Source: Salibaculum halophilum (GTDB lineage: Bacteria > Pseudomonadota > Alphaproteobacteria > Rhodobacterales > Rhodobacteraceae). Taken from it: DNA of 64,000 nt. A program made the position numbers and the translations under genes. The notes under the pieces are model-generated. The model was not told the DNA's origin. It made no database searches and saw only the letters and a list, made by a program, of their open reading frames with translations. Each line of letters begins with the position of its first letter. Position 1 is the first letter of the stretch. The stretch covers positions 28,633 to 92,632 of the forward strand of contig NZ_MSIT01000011.1 in assembly GCF_002094885.1 (NCBI RefSeq). Direction: 5' to 3'. Positions 34,992 through 44,164 of this stretch are shown here, piece by piece.

Positions 34992-35792
34992 ATGATCCGA
35001 TTTGCCGCCCTGATGTTGCCGCTCCTCGTGGCGGCTACTCCGCTGTGGCCCGACCCGGCCCGCGACATGGTGTCGGTCCGGGTCCTTCCGGGCTGGCGGA
35101 TGGAGGGCGGCCGCCACATGGCCGGTCTGGAAATCACCCTCGCCCCGGGCTGGAAGACCTATTGGCGCGCGCCGGGCGATGCGGGCATCCCGCCGCAGTT
35201 CGATTGGTCGGGGTCCGAGAACGTAGCGGGCGTCGCCTTTCACTGGCCGGTGCCGCGGGTGTCCTGGTCGAACGGGATGCGGTCGATCGTCTACAGCGAC
35301 CGCGTGGTGATCCCCATGGAATTCGACCTGCCCGAGGCGAGTGAGCCGGCCCGTATTGCGGCGCAGGTGCAGCTGGGCGTCTGCGAGGATATCTGCGTGC
35401 CGGTCGAGGTCGGGTTTGACGCCGTGCTGCCCGAGCAGGGCCGCCGGAACCCCCGGATCGCCGCGGCCCTGCTGGACCGTCCGCGCACCCCCGCCGAGGC
35501 CGGGGTCGAGGCGGTCCGCTGCGGCCTTGAGCCGGGCGCCGAGGGTATGGCCGTGACCGCCCGCATCGAGATGCCCCCGATGGGCGCGCAGGAAAGCGTC
35601 GTCATCGAGGCCGGCCGCCCCGACATCTGGGTGTCGGAGCCCGAGACGCGCCGCGCGGATGGCGTGCTGATCGCGCGGGCCGAGATGGTTCAGGTCGAGG
35701 GCCGCGCCCTCGCGCTGGATCGCTCGGACATTCGTATCACCGTTCTGGGCGGTGGCACGGCTGTGGATATTCAGGGCTGCGGGACCGACTGA
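34992..35792 (+). CDS. Periplasmic DsbD-alpha-like (N-terminal domain) protein
   Basis: A 266-residue exported protein with a signal peptide (MIRFAALMLPLLVAATPLWP) and the fold of the thiol:disulfide interchange protein DsbD N-terminal domain. Seen in it are LAPGWKTYWRAPGDAGIPPQFDWS and GVCEDICVP, whose cysteine pair may be redox active. The transmembrane and thioredoxin parts of full DsbD are absent. It may work with a separate CcdA/DsbD-like membrane protein in copper or cytochrome c thiol metabolism (inference). Its 3' end overlaps the RND pump gene by 22 bases. Confidence 0.8.
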   Translation: MIRFAALMLPLLVAATPLWPDPARDMVSVRVLPGWRMEGGRHMAGLEITLAPGWKTYWRAPGDAGIPPQFDWSGSENVAGVAFHWPVPRVSWSNGMRSIVYSDRVVIPMEFDLPEASEPARIAAQVQLGVCEDICVPVEVGFDAVLPEQGRRNPRIAAALLDRPRTPAEAGVEAVRCGLEPGAEGMAVTARIEMPPMGAQESVVIEAGRPDIWVSEPETRRADGVLIARAEMVQVEGRALALDRSDIRITVLGGGTAVDIQGCGTD

Positions 35793-38700
35793 CCACCGCG
35801 GCCGCCGCGCAGGCCCAAGACCAGCAGCATGGACAGGTAGACCAGCGCCAGCCAAGCCAGCGTCAATGCGGCGAAGGCCGCAAGGGCAACGGGTGTGCCG
35901 TTCAGCATGGGCAGGGCCTCGGCCAGCGGCGTCAGGGCGCGGCCGGTGGCCAGCACCGGCGCGACCAGTCCGGCGAAGAGGCTCAGGGCCCCGACAGCCC
36001 CCAGCCAGCTGGGCCAGCGGATCGCGCCGCGGCCCGCCCGCAGGGCGCGCTTGGCGGCGCGCACCTGGGTGCCGACGTCTTCCTGTATGGCTAGCAGGGC
36101 GGGCACGATGATCAGCACCAGCACCATGCCGAAGCCCAGCCCGTAGACCAGCGTGATGACCGTGGGCTTGAGGAACTCGGCCTGGCTCGACCCCTCGTAG
36201 AGCAGCGGCATCAGCCCGAGCACCGTGGTCATGGTGGTCAGCAGGACCGGGCGCAACCGGTCGCAGGTGCCGTCGATGATGGCCGGGACGATCCCGCGGG
36301 TTTTCGCGTGTTCGTCGATGGTCGTCACCAGTACAATGGAGTCGTTGATGATGATCCCGGTCATGCCCAGCAGGCCGACGACGGTGAACATGCTCAGCGG
36401 CACGCCCCACTGGTAGTGGCCGTAGATCGTGCCCACCAGTCCGAAGGGAATGATCGCCATGACGATCAGCGGCCGCGTCCAACTGGAAAAGATCCAGGCC
36501 AGCGTCAGGAAGATGCCGGTCAGCGTCAGGATCAGCCCGGTGCGGGCGTCGTTGAGGAACGCGTTTTCCTGTTCGGCCAGCCCCGACAGCGAGGTGTCCA
36601 CGTTGTAGCGTGCCTGGACCTCGGGCAGGATTTGGTCCTCGATCAGGCGCGTGATCTCCGCGGCGCGTTCGGCGTCGTCGTCCGACAGGTCGCCGCTGAC
36701 GGTGATCAGCTGGATGCCGTTCTCGCGGTTCACGGTGGAAAAGCCGGTGCGCGTATCGACGGTGACGATATCGGCCAACGGCACATAATTGCCGTCGGGG
36801 CTCCGCATCTGCGTGCGCTGCAAGAAGTCGGCCGTCAGTTCGCCCTCGGGCAGTTCCACGCGGATCTCGGCGCTGCGGGCGCCCATCGGGTAGGTCGCGG
36901 CCTCGATCCCGCCCAGCCGGTTGCGCAGGACGCGGCCCAGCCCGTCGATGGAAAAGCCCAGCGCCTGGCCCTGCGGGGTCAGTTCCAGGATCAGTTCCTC
37001 CTTGTCGTAGGACAGGCTGTCCTCCAGCGCCGAGACCTCGGGGAACTGGCCCAATTCGGTCTTCAGGTCCTCGGCAGCGGCCTTGAGCGTCTCGGACTCG
37101 GCGCCGTAAAGCTGGATGTCGATATCGTCGCCCCCCGGCCCGCTGGCCCAGGAGCGGAAGCTGACAGTCTCCACCATCGGGTGGCGGCTGACGCGGTCCT
37201 GCAGGTCGGCCACGAGCGCAAAGCTGGAATAGGGCCGCAGGTCGGCGTCGATCAGCTCGATCGAGATCGAGCCCAGCTGATCGGCGTCCTTGGTGTCGGC
37301 CCCCGACAGGCCGCGCCCGGCGTTGCCGCCGACCTCGGCGATGACATAATCAAGGGGGTTCCGGCCGTGCTCCTCGGCATAATCCGCGCCCAGCTCTTCG
37401 GCCGCCGCCTGCATGCGGCGCATCATTTCCAGCGTGTCGGCGCGCGTCGCGCCCGGCAGCATGGCGAAATTGCCGGTCACCGATCCCTGTTCGGGCGCGT
37501 TGAAGAACCGCCACTGGACGTCGCCCTTGACGAACAGCGCCACCTGGCTGGCCAGCACGACGAACAGCCCCGCCATCACCGGGTAGCGCGCCCGGATCAC
37601 CCCGGCCATGAGCGGGCGGAACAGCGTGCTGCGCACCCAGACGAAGCCGCGGTTCACCACCCGCGAGGGCAGGTCGTACCAGGCCGTGCCGGAGGATTTT
37701 TGCAGCGACTTCTTCATGTGGTGCGGCAGGATCAGGAAGCACTCGACCAAAGAGGCCGCGAGCACCACGATCACCGTGAAGGGAATGTCGGCGATCAGGT
37801 CGCCGAACCGGCCGCCCACGGCCACCAGCCCCATGAAGGCGATGATCGTGGTCAGCGTGGCCGAGAAGACCGGCTGGAACATGCGCTGCGCCGCGGTCTC
37901 GGCGGCCACGGCCGGCGGCTCGCCCAAGCGGTGGCGCGCGTCGGCGTGTTCGCCCACCACGATGGCGTCATCGACCACGATGCCCAGCGTGATGATAAGC
38001 GCAAAGAGCGAGATCATGTTGATCGTCAGCCCGGCGACCAGCATCAGCGCCACCGCCGCCGACATGGCCACGGGAATGCCCGCGGCGACCCAGAAGGCGG
38101 TGCGCGCGTTCAGGAACAAAAACAGCAGCGCCACGACCAACCCCAGCCCCAGCAACCCGTTGCTGTAGAGGATATCCAGCCGCCCGGTGATGTAATCGGC
38201 GCGCGCGCGGATCAGGTCGACACTGGTGCCCGCAGGCAGGGTGGCCTCCATGGCGGCGGCCACCTGTTCGACCTTCTGCTGTATCTCGATGGCGTCGCCC
38301 CGGGCCGAGCGGTCGACCCGCACGGTGATCGCCGGGTCCTCGCCCACGAAATAGGCGCGCTCGCGGTCCACTCCCTCGACCAGGACGCGGCCGACGTCGC
38401 CGATGGTCAGCTTGCTGCCGTCCGGGTCCGAGCGCAGGACGATCCCGGCGATCTCATCGGCGCTGCGTTTCTCGACGCCGGTGCGCACCCGGGCCGCGCC
38501 TGAGACGTCGCCCGCCGGGTCGGTGCTGACCTCCTCGCCGATAGCCTGCGCGATCTGCGCCATGGTCACGTCGTGCCGGATCAGCGCCAGCGAGGGCACC
38601 TCGACGACGGTCGACGGGGCCGCGACACCGCGGATGGTGGTGCCGGTCACGCCCTCGGCGAACAGCCGCGTGACCAGTTCGTCGGCAAAGCGGCCCAGCT

Positions 38701-39166
38701 GGTCGACACCCACCGGGCCGGTGATGACCACGTCCGTCACCCGGTCCGACCATGTGCCGCGGCGCACCTCGGGGTCTTCGGCGTCTTCGGGCAAGTTGGT
38801 GATGCCGTCCACGGCCAGCTGCGTGTCCTCGGTGGCCTTGGCCATGTCGTAGCCCGGCTCGAAGTCGAGAACGATCCGGGCGCTGCCCTCGCGCGAGGTC
38901 GAGGTGGTGTCGGTCACACCTTCAACGGCCATCAGCTTGGGCTGGATCAGTTGTACGATGGCGGCGTCCACGTCCTCGGCGCCGGCGCCGTCCCAGCGCA
39001 CCGAGACCGAGACGCTGTCAATGACGACATCGGGGAAGAACTGCGCTCGCATCTTGGGAAAGGCGGTGATCCCTGCGGCCAGCAGCAGGATCAGCAGCAG
39101 GTTGGCCAGCGTGGCATGGCGGGTGAAATAGGACAGAAGGCCCCGGCCGGGCGTGCGCGTGGCCAT
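35771..39166 (-). CDS. RND family efflux pump inner-membrane transporter
   Basis: A 1131-residue AcrB/HAE1-like proton-driven exporter. It shows the first helix (HATLANLLLILLLAAGI), two large periplasmic loops and two sets of helices. The proton-relay aspartate pair is in LGIVVDDAIVVGEH, and the pseudo-repeat GIIINDSIVLV lies in the second half. The C-terminus has extra hydrophobic segments beyond the usual twelve. The adaptor gene lies three bases upstream. No outer-membrane channel gene is present, so a shared TolC is expected. Substrate not predictable. Confidence 0.93.
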   Translation of the reverse strand: MATRTPGRGLLSYFTRHATLANLLLILLLAAGITAFPKMRAQFFPDVVIDSVSVSVRWDGAGAEDVDAAIVQLIQPKLMAVEGVTDTTSTSREGSARIVLDFEPGYDMAKATEDTQLAVDGITNLPEDAEDPEVRRGTWSDRVTDVVITGPVGVDQLGRFADELVTRLFAEGVTGTTIRGVAAPSTVVEVPSLALIRHDVTMAQIAQAIGEEVSTDPAGDVSGAARVRTGVEKRSADEIAGIVLRSDPDGSKLTIGDVGRVLVEGVDRERAYFVGEDPAITVRVDRSARGDAIEIQQKVEQVAAAMEATLPAGTSVDLIRARADYITGRLDILYSNGLLGLGLVVALLFLFLNARTAFWVAAGIPVAMSAAVALMLVAGLTINMISLFALIITLGIVVDDAIVVGEHADARHRLGEPPAVAAETAAQRMFQPVFSATLTTIIAFMGLVAVGGRFGDLIADIPFTVIVVLAASLVECFLILPHHMKKSLQKSSGTAWYDLPSRVVNRGFVWVRSTLFRPLMAGVIRARYPVMAGLFVVLASQVALFVKGDVQWRFFNAPEQGSVTGNFAMLPGATRADTLEMMRRMQAAAEELGADYAEEHGRNPLDYVIAEVGGNAGRGLSGADTKDADQLGSISIELIDADLRPYSSFALVADLQDRVSRHPMVETVSFRSWASGPGGDDIDIQLYGAESETLKAAAEDLKTELGQFPEVSALEDSLSYDKEELILELTPQGQALGFSIDGLGRVLRNRLGGIEAATYPMGARSAEIRVELPEGELTADFLQRTQMRSPDGNYVPLADIVTVDTRTGFSTVNRENGIQLITVSGDLSDDDAERAAEITRLIEDQILPEVQARYNVDTSLSGLAEQENAFLNDARTGLILTLTGIFLTLAWIFSSWTRPLIVMAIIPFGLVGTIYGHYQWGVPLSMFTVVGLLGMTGIIINDSIVLVTTIDEHAKTRGIVPAIIDGTCDRLRPVLLTTMTTVLGLMPLLYEGSSQAEFLKPTVITLVYGLGFGMVLVLIIVPALLAIQEDVGTQVRAAKRALRAGRGAIRWPSWLGAVGALSLFAGLVAPVLATGRALTPLAEALPMLNGTPVALAAFAALTLAWLALVYLSMLLVLGLRGGRGGQSVPQP

Positions 39167-39169
39167 CGG

Positions 39170-40627
39170 TCAGCCCCCCATCCGGGTTTCAAGGCGGGTG
39201 ACGACCTCGGCCGGCACCTCGTCCTGTTCTAGCTGCGACAGCACCCGGGCCTTGGCCTCGTCGGGCATCGGGCTGTCCTCGACAAAGGCCACCAGCCGCG
39301 CCCGCCGATCGGGGTCGAGGGCGATGACCTGCGGCTCGGCCGCGGCGGCCGAAGTGCGGTCCGGGTTCAGGGGCTGCACCTTGATCCCCGACCCCAGCAG
39401 CGGCGAGCGTTCGGCGACGATGCGCTGCCCCGCCAGGTCGGGCGCGCGAATGATCACGTCGTCGCCCTGGCGGCGCAGCAGGGTCACCGGGGCCTCGGTC
39501 AGGCGGTTCTCGGCGTTCAGCGCAAGCACCGTCTCGTCGGCGGCGACGGCGGTGGCGGGCACCAGCGCGACATTTTCCAGTGCCGGTTCGGTGACCGTCA
39601 CCGTAACGAAATCGCCCGGCCGCATCCCGGCGGTGTCGTCGAGGGTGGCAAAGAGCACGCGGCCGGTCTGCCCCTCGCCCACCAGCGCGCTTTCACGGGT
39701 CACGGTGCCGCCCGCGGTCAGGTTCAGCCCCTCGACGGCGAGCGACACCGTCACCGGCGCACCGACGGCCGTGCCGTCGGCCTCCTGCAGGCGGGAATAC
39801 TGCGACGTGGACAGGCGAAAGGACACCTCCAGCCGGTCCGGGTCGATCAACTGGCCAAGGCGCTCGTTGGCCGTGGCGCGAATGCCGGGCGAGGCCGAAA
39901 CCTGCGCCAGCGAGCCCGAAAAGGCGGCGTGAATCTCGGTATCGGCGAGGGTGCGCTCGGCCTCGTCGACGTCGATCCCTGCGCGGTCGAGCCGGGTGCG
40001 GGCCTGATCGACCCGCGCCTCGGCCTGGGCAAGGGCCTGCCGGCGCGACAGGACGGCCTGCTCGGCGGTCGAGGCGGCCAGTTCCGCGGTCTCGACGGCG
40101 GCGGCGGTGCCCACGCCGCGATCGGCCAGGTCACGCTGGCGGGCGAGGGCGCGGCGGCGCAGCTCGGCCTGGTCCTCGGCGGCGGCCAGTTCATCCTGCG
40201 CAAGGGTAAGCGCACGTTCGGCATCGCGCAGCTCGGCCCGGGCATCCTGCATGTCGACGCGGGCCCGCTCGAGCGCGGCCCGCGCATCGCTCGGGTCGAT
40301 CCGCACCAGAAGCTCGCCCGCCTCGACCCGGCCGCCGTCGCGGAAATTCTCGGACACCTCGAGCACCGTGCCGCCGACCACGGCGCGCAGGTCCAGCGTG
40401 CGCGCGCTTTCCAGCTCGCCGAACAGGGTCATCTCGGGCGCGAGGGTTTCGGGACGCACCTCGGCCACGTTGACCGACAGCACCCGTTCGCTCTGCTCGA
40501 AGCTGCGCGGCTCGGCGTTCATGCGCTCCTGCACGGCGAGCCGCACGGTATTGCCCGCCCAGGCGAAGAGGGCCAGCGTGACTGACAACAAAAATATGCC
40601 GACAAGGCTGCGGCGAAGGAACTGCAT
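39170..40627 (-). CDS. RND efflux periplasmic adaptor (membrane fusion protein)
   Basis: A 485-residue adaptor with an N-terminal membrane anchor (residues 7-28), a lipoyl/barrel-sandwich half-motif (ESARTLDLRAVVGGTVLEV) and a long alpha-helical hairpin rich in Ala, Glu and Arg (residues about 115-225). The second lipoyl half (DTEIHAAFSGSLAQVSASPG) and a beta-barrel follow. It is the first gene of the two-gene efflux operon. An operator-like inverted repeat lies just upstream. Confidence 0.92.
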   Translation of the reverse strand: MQFLRRSLVGIFLLSVTLALFAWAGNTVRLAVQERMNAEPRSFEQSERVLSVNVAEVRPETLAPEMTLFGELESARTLDLRAVVGGTVLEVSENFRDGGRVEAGELLVRIDPSDARAALERARVDMQDARAELRDAERALTLAQDELAAAEDQAELRRRALARQRDLADRGVGTAAAVETAELAASTAEQAVLSRRQALAQAEARVDQARTRLDRAGIDVDEAERTLADTEIHAAFSGSLAQVSASPGIRATANERLGQLIDPDRLEVSFRLSTSQYSRLQEADGTAVGAPVTVSLAVEGLNLTAGGTVTRESALVGEGQTGRVLFATLDDTAGMRPGDFVTVTVTEPALENVALVPATAVAADETVLALNAENRLTEAPVTLLRRQGDDVIIRAPDLAGQRIVAERSPLLGSGIKVQPLNPDRTSAAAAEPQVIALDPDRRARLVAFVEDSPMPDEAKARVLSQLEQDEVPAEVVTRLETRMGG

Positions 40628-40644
40628 GCGCCTCTCTCCGGTAT

Positions 40645-40670
40645 TTGCGACGGGTTCGAACGTCGCAAAA
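40645..40670 (-). promoter_or_regulatory. Operator-like inverted repeat upstream of the RND operon
   Basis: A perfect 9-bp inverted repeat (TTTGCGACG with CGTCGCAAA) separated by eight bases, ending 18 bases before the adaptor ATG. The hexamer TATACT (40683-40678 on the minus strand), a good -10 element, lies just upstream of it. The repeat would cover the transcription start, the usual position for a repressor such as a TetR-family protein. No regulator gene is adjacent. It could instead be a leader hairpin. Confidence 0.45.
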
Positions 40671-40721
40671 GTTTTTAGTATACGCGCACGGGGCCGCGGT
40701 CGATCACATGCGGTGGTTTGA

Positions 40722-40733
40722 CACGTATACGTG
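40722..40733. repeat. Perfect palindrome between moaB and the RND promoter
   Basis: The 12-base palindrome CACGTATACGTG lies just past the moaB stop. Its core GTATAC recurs about 45 bases away next to the -10 candidate of the RND operon. It could be a second protein-binding site or part of the moaB 3' end. Confidence 0.3.
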
Positions 40734-40741
40734 AGGACCGC

Positions 40742-41284
40742 TCATTTCCGCCGCTTGCCTTCCTCGAGCCGGGGGGAAATCTCGACGAAGTTGCAGGGCT
40801 GGTGGCGATAATCGAGCTGATATTGCAGAACCTCGTCCCAGGCATCCTTGCAGGCGCCGGCGCTGCCGGGCAGGGCGAAGAGGTAAGTGCCGGCGGCCAC
40901 GCCCCCCGTCGCGCGCGACTGGATGGCACTGGTGCCGACCTTGTTCATCGAGACGATCGTGAAGACCGTGCCGAAGGCGTCGATCTCCTTTTCGTAGACA
41001 TCGCGGTGGGCCTCGACCGTCACGTCGCGGCCCGTCAGGCCGGTGCCGCCGGTCGAGATGACCACGTCAACTTCCGGAGCGGCAATCCAGTCGCGCAACT
41101 GCGCGCGGATCTCGGCCCGCTCGTCGCGGATGATCTTGCGCTCGGCGAGGATATGGCCTGCGGCCTCGAGCCGATCCACGAGGGTCCGGCCCGAGCGGTC
41201 CTCGGCCAGCGAGCGGGTATCGCTGACCGTCAGGATGGCGATCCGAAGGGGGATGAAGGCGCGCGTCTCGTCCAGGCCGGTCAT
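40742..41284 (-). CDS. moaB: Molybdenum cofactor biosynthesis protein MoaB
   Basis: A 180-residue MoaB/Mog-type protein, the MPT adenylylation family. Conserved parts are [16 protein letters not shown], the molybdopterin-binding [16 protein letters not shown] and [16 protein letters not shown]. The ATG at 41284 shares its last base with the TAA of the upstream glycosylase (TAATG), so translation is coupled. Confidence 0.93.
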   Translation of the reverse strand: MTGLDETRAFIPLRIAILTVSDTRSLAEDRSGRTLVDRLEAAGHILAERKIIRDERAEIRAQLRDWIAAPEVDVVISTGGTGLTGRDVTVEAHRDVYEKEIDAFGTVFTIVSMNKVGTSAIQSRATGGVAAGTYLFALPGSAGACKDAWDEVLQYQLDYRHQPCNFVEISPRLEEGKRRK

Positions 41285-42087
41285 TAAAGTTCCTTCAGTT
41301 GTGCCTTGAGCGCCAGCAAATCCGCCCAGGCCTCGCGCTTGGCGGCGGGGTTGCGCAGCAGGTAGGCGGGGTGGAACATCGGCAGGACGGGCAGGTCCAG
41401 CGCCTGGGTCAAGTGCCCGCGCATCCGGGTAATGCCCGACCGGCCCAGCAGCGCCTGGCAGGGCGTGTTGCCCATGAGCACCAGGATTTTCGGCGCGGCC
41501 AGTTGGACGTGGCGCTCCACGAAGGGCAGCATCATCGCGATCTCGGCCTTGTCCGGCGTGCGGTTCTGCGGTGGCCGCCAGGGCAGGACGTTGGAGATAT
41601 AAACCGGGGCTTCGGCCCGGTCGCGCCCGCGGTCGATGGCCGCCAGCATCCGGTCGAGCAACTGGCCGGCCTTGCCCACGAAGGGCCGGCCTTCGCGATC
41701 CTCGTCGCGGCCCGGGGCCTCGCCCAGGATCATCACCGGCGCGCCGGCGATTCCGTCGGCAAAGACCAGGCTGCGCGCCCCGCTCTTGAGGTCGCAATGC
41801 TCGAAGGCGGCCATGGCGGCGCGCAGGCCGGCCAGGTCCTGCGCGGTGCGCGCGGCCTCGCGTGCGGCGGTGGTGGCGTCCGTCCGGGCCGCGGGAGTCC
41901 CCGTTTCGGCGGGCGCCGTGCCCGATTGCGGTTGCGGTGTTACGGTTGGCGACGCGGCAGCGCGCGGCATCGTCTCGCCCAGCTCGTAGCGGTTCAGGGC
42001 AGCGTCCCCGATGGCCTCGTCCGCGCCCATCTCGATCTGCCATTCGAGAAGCGCCTTCGCGGTCGAGTAATCCAGTGCCGATTCCAT
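41284..42087 (-). CDS. Uracil-DNA glycosylase, family-4-like, cluster cysteines mostly lost
   Basis: A 267-residue protein with an N-terminal extension of about 90 residues, Ala/Pro/Thr-rich in part, followed by a UDG fold. The catalytic loop is [18 protein letters not shown] and the C-terminal loop [12 protein letters not shown]. Family 4 enzymes normally bind 4Fe-4S through four cysteines. Only Cys98 is kept here; Lys101, Trp170 and Met186 stand where the other three are expected by my alignment from memory. It may therefore fold without a cluster. It removes uracil from DNA in base-excision repair. Confidence 0.85.
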   Translation of the reverse strand: MESALDYSTAKALLEWQIEMGADEAIGDAALNRYELGETMPRAAASPTVTPQPQSGTAPAETGTPAARTDATTAAREAARTAQDLAGLRAAMAAFEHCDLKSGARSLVFADGIAGAPVMILGEAPGRDEDREGRPFVGKAGQLLDRMLAAIDRGRDRAEAPVYISNVLPWRPPQNRTPDKAEIAMMLPFVERHVQLAAPKILVLMGNTPCQALLGRSGITRMRGHLTQALDLPVLPMFHPAYLLRNPAAKREAWADLLALKAQLKEL

Positions 42088-42216
42088 AATGTCACCCTAC
42101 CCCCGCACGCGGCCGGGCAAAAGCCATGCCGCTTGCCCCTGCCGCGGGGCGCACCTATAACCGCCCCAGTCCCGCCCACGGCACGGACAACCCGGCACGG
42201 ACAAGGGGAAGACGCC

Positions 42217-43179
42217 ATGACCTTCCGCGCGGAGCACCTCTTGGGGATCGAGCATCTCTCGCCCGAGGACATCACCGTGCTTCTGGACCTTGCCGACCAT
42301 TACGCCGAGCACAACCGCCAGGGCCGCACCCGCCGCGACGTGCTGGAGGGGCTGACCCAGATCAACATGTTCTTCGAGAATTCCACCCGAACGCAGGCGA
42401 GTTTCGAGATCGCCGGAACGCGGCTGGGCGCGGACGTGATGAACATGGCCATGCAGGCCAGTTCGGTGAAAAAGGGCGAGACGCTGATCGACACCGCGCT
42501 CACGCTCAACGCCATGCGTCCCGATATCCTGGTGGTGCGGCATCCGCAGTCCGGCGCGGTCGACCTGCTGGCGCAGAAGGTCGAATGCGCGGTGCTCAAC
42601 GCCGGGGACGGGCGCCACGAACACCCCACCCAGGCGCTGCTGGACGCGCTGACAATTCGCCGCCACCACGGCCGGCTGCACCGGCTGTCCATCGCCATCT
42701 GCGGCGATATCGCGCACAGCCGGGTGGCGCGCTCCAACATCCTGCTGCTGGGCAAGATGGAAAACCGCATCCGCCTTGTCGGCCCGCCCACGCTGATGCC
42801 CGCGCAGGTTGCCGAGTTCGGCGTCGAGGTCTACCACGACATGGCCGAGGGCCTGCGCGACGTCGACGTGGTGATGATGCTGCGCCTGCAGCGCGAACGC
42901 ATGGACGGCGGCTTCATCCCCTCCGAACGCGAGTATTTCCACCGCTACGGGCTGGATGCCGAGAAACTGGCCCATGCCGGGGCGGATGCCATCGTCATGC
43001 ACCCCGGCCCCATGAACCGCGGGGTCGAGATCGACGGAACCATCGCCGACGACATCAACCGCAGCGTCATCCACGAACAGGTCGAGATGGGCGTCGCCGT
43101 GCGCATGGCCGCGATGGACCTGCTGGCGCGCAACCTGCGCGCCCGCCGCGGGGCCGAGGCCGCCGGAGTGATGGTATGA
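42217..43179 (+). CDS. pyrB: Aspartate carbamoyltransferase catalytic subunit
   Basis: A 320-residue ATCase catalytic chain, the committed step of pyrimidine synthesis. The carbamoyl-phosphate motif is [13 protein letters not shown], with [22 protein letters not shown] and [10 protein letters not shown] further on. No pyrI regulatory subunit is present. The partner is likely the dihydroorotase-like pyrC' three genes downstream, as in Pseudomonas-type ATCases. It overlaps the following gene by ATGA. Confidence 0.96.
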   Translation: MTFRAEHLLGIEHLSPEDITVLLDLADHYAEHNRQGRTRRDVLEGLTQINMFFENSTRTQASFEIAGTRLGADVMNMAMQASSVKKGETLIDTALTLNAMRPDILVVRHPQSGAVDLLAQKVECAVLNAGDGRHEHPTQALLDALTIRRHHGRLHRLSIAICGDIAHSRVARSNILLLGKMENRIRLVGPPTLMPAQVAEFGVEVYHDMAEGLRDVDVVMMLRLQRERMDGGFIPSEREYFHRYGLDAEKLAHAGADAIVMHPGPMNRGVEIDGTIADDINRSVIHEQVEMGVAVRMAAMDLLARNLRARRGAEAAGVMV

Positions 43180-43607
43180 CCGCCCGCGCCGGCGGCCCGG
43201 CCCTGCAGGACGGGGAAGCGGTGATCTTCGATCATGTGCCGTCGCTGCGCGCCTTCCAGCTGACGGCGCTGGGGATGCTGGGGCTGACGCTGCTGCCGGT
43301 CGCGGCCTTCGCGGCGGTCTTTCCCGACAGTTTCTGGCCGGCCGTGCCCGTTTTCGTGACCTGCATGATCCTGCTGCAGGAACGATTTCGCCTGGGCCGT
43401 CACCGCGCCTGGATCACGGCGCAGCGCATCATACTGCAAGAGGGCGAGGAGGTCGCGATGACGGTGGTGGACCGGGCCGAGCCGCGCGGCACCGGCGTGC
43501 GCGTGTCCTGCCACGGTGGCGCGCGCCGGGGGCTGCGGCTTTCCTACGTGCGCGATCGGCCCGCGCTGGCGCAGGCGATCAACACCGCCGCGGCGGAGGC
43601 ATCATGA
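43176..43607 (+). CDS. Small membrane protein with PH-like domain (first of three between pyrB and pyrC')
   Basis: A 143-residue protein with two adjacent transmembrane helices (about residues 29-47 and 53-68) and a C-terminal beta-rich part beginning [17 protein letters not shown]. The ITxxRiil pattern is typical of bacterial PH-like (bPH2-type) membrane proteins. It overlaps both pyrB and the next ORF by four bases. Function unknown. The same architecture recurs two genes later. Confidence 0.75.
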   Translation: MTARAGGPALQDGEAVIFDHVPSLRAFQLTALGMLGLTLLPVAAFAAVFPDSFWPAVPVFVTCMILLQERFRLGRHRAWITAQRIILQEGEEVAMTVVDRAEPRGTGVRVSCHGGARRGLRLSYVRDRPALAQAINTAAAEAS

Positions 43608-44164
43608 CCGACCAACTGGCGATACCGGCGGCCGCGGTTCGCACCGTCTGGGTCTTCACCGCGGACCTGGCCGAGGCGGAGTTGGCGGGGTTCCGCGGCG
43701 CGGATGACGCCCCCGGGCCTGACCGGGCCACGCCGCTGGAACAGGCCGTCGGCGCCGGGCGGCTGGCCCCCTCGCACGTGGAGCTCTTCATGGCCGAGGC
43801 CCTCGCCGATTACGGCCTGGCCGATTACCTTGTCGAGGCCAACGGCATGGACCCGGCGAGCGTCGATCCCGACCGCGCGCGGCTTGACGGGCTGACCGGG
43901 CCGGTGCTGCTGGTGCTGTCGGGCGCGCTGGCCGAGGGTATCGACCGTCTGGCGCCCAGCGCGCCGCTGACGCTGGTCGGCCGCTACACCGAGACCCCGG
44001 ATTTCACGCTGCGCCCGCCGCTGCGAACCGACGCCGCCAGCGGGGCGATCGGGGATGCGCCCGCCAAACGCCCCTCGGACGCGGCCATGTCCGGGCGGAT
44101 CGCGACGCTTGCGTTGCTGGTGCTGTTCGCTCTGGTCGGCGTGATGATCTGGGTGGGGGCATGA
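43604..44164 (+). CDS. Unknown protein with C-terminal transmembrane anchor
   Basis: A 186-residue protein with an acidic soluble domain (residues 1-165) and one C-terminal transmembrane helix (about 166-185), a tail-anchor topology. I see no family motif. The phrase VLLVLSGALAEGIDRLAPSAPLTLVGRYTETP resembles a compact alpha/beta domain but is not recognised. It overlaps both neighbours by four bases, in the middle of the pyrB-pyrC' operon. Confidence 0.72.
   Translation: MTDQLAIPAAAVRTVWVFTADLAEAELAGFRGADDAPGPDRATPLEQAVGAGRLAPSHVELFMAEALADYGLADYLVEANGMDPASVDPDRARLDGLTGPVLLVLSGALAEGIDRLAPSAPLTLVGRYTETPDFTLRPPLRTDAASGAIGDAPAKRPSDAAMSGRIATLALLVLFALVGVMIWVGA

Noticed and set aside
36308..38503. 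731-codon plus-strand ORF opposite the RND transporter.
   Set aside because: His/Gln/Arg/Asp-rich shadow frame of a well-supported gene; no family resemblance.
40645..40670. GGTTCGAA inside the inverted repeat resembles a tRNA T-arm.
   Set aside because: The loop would be eight bases, there is no D-arm, anticodon arm or acceptor stem in register, and the segment fits an operator or hairpin better.
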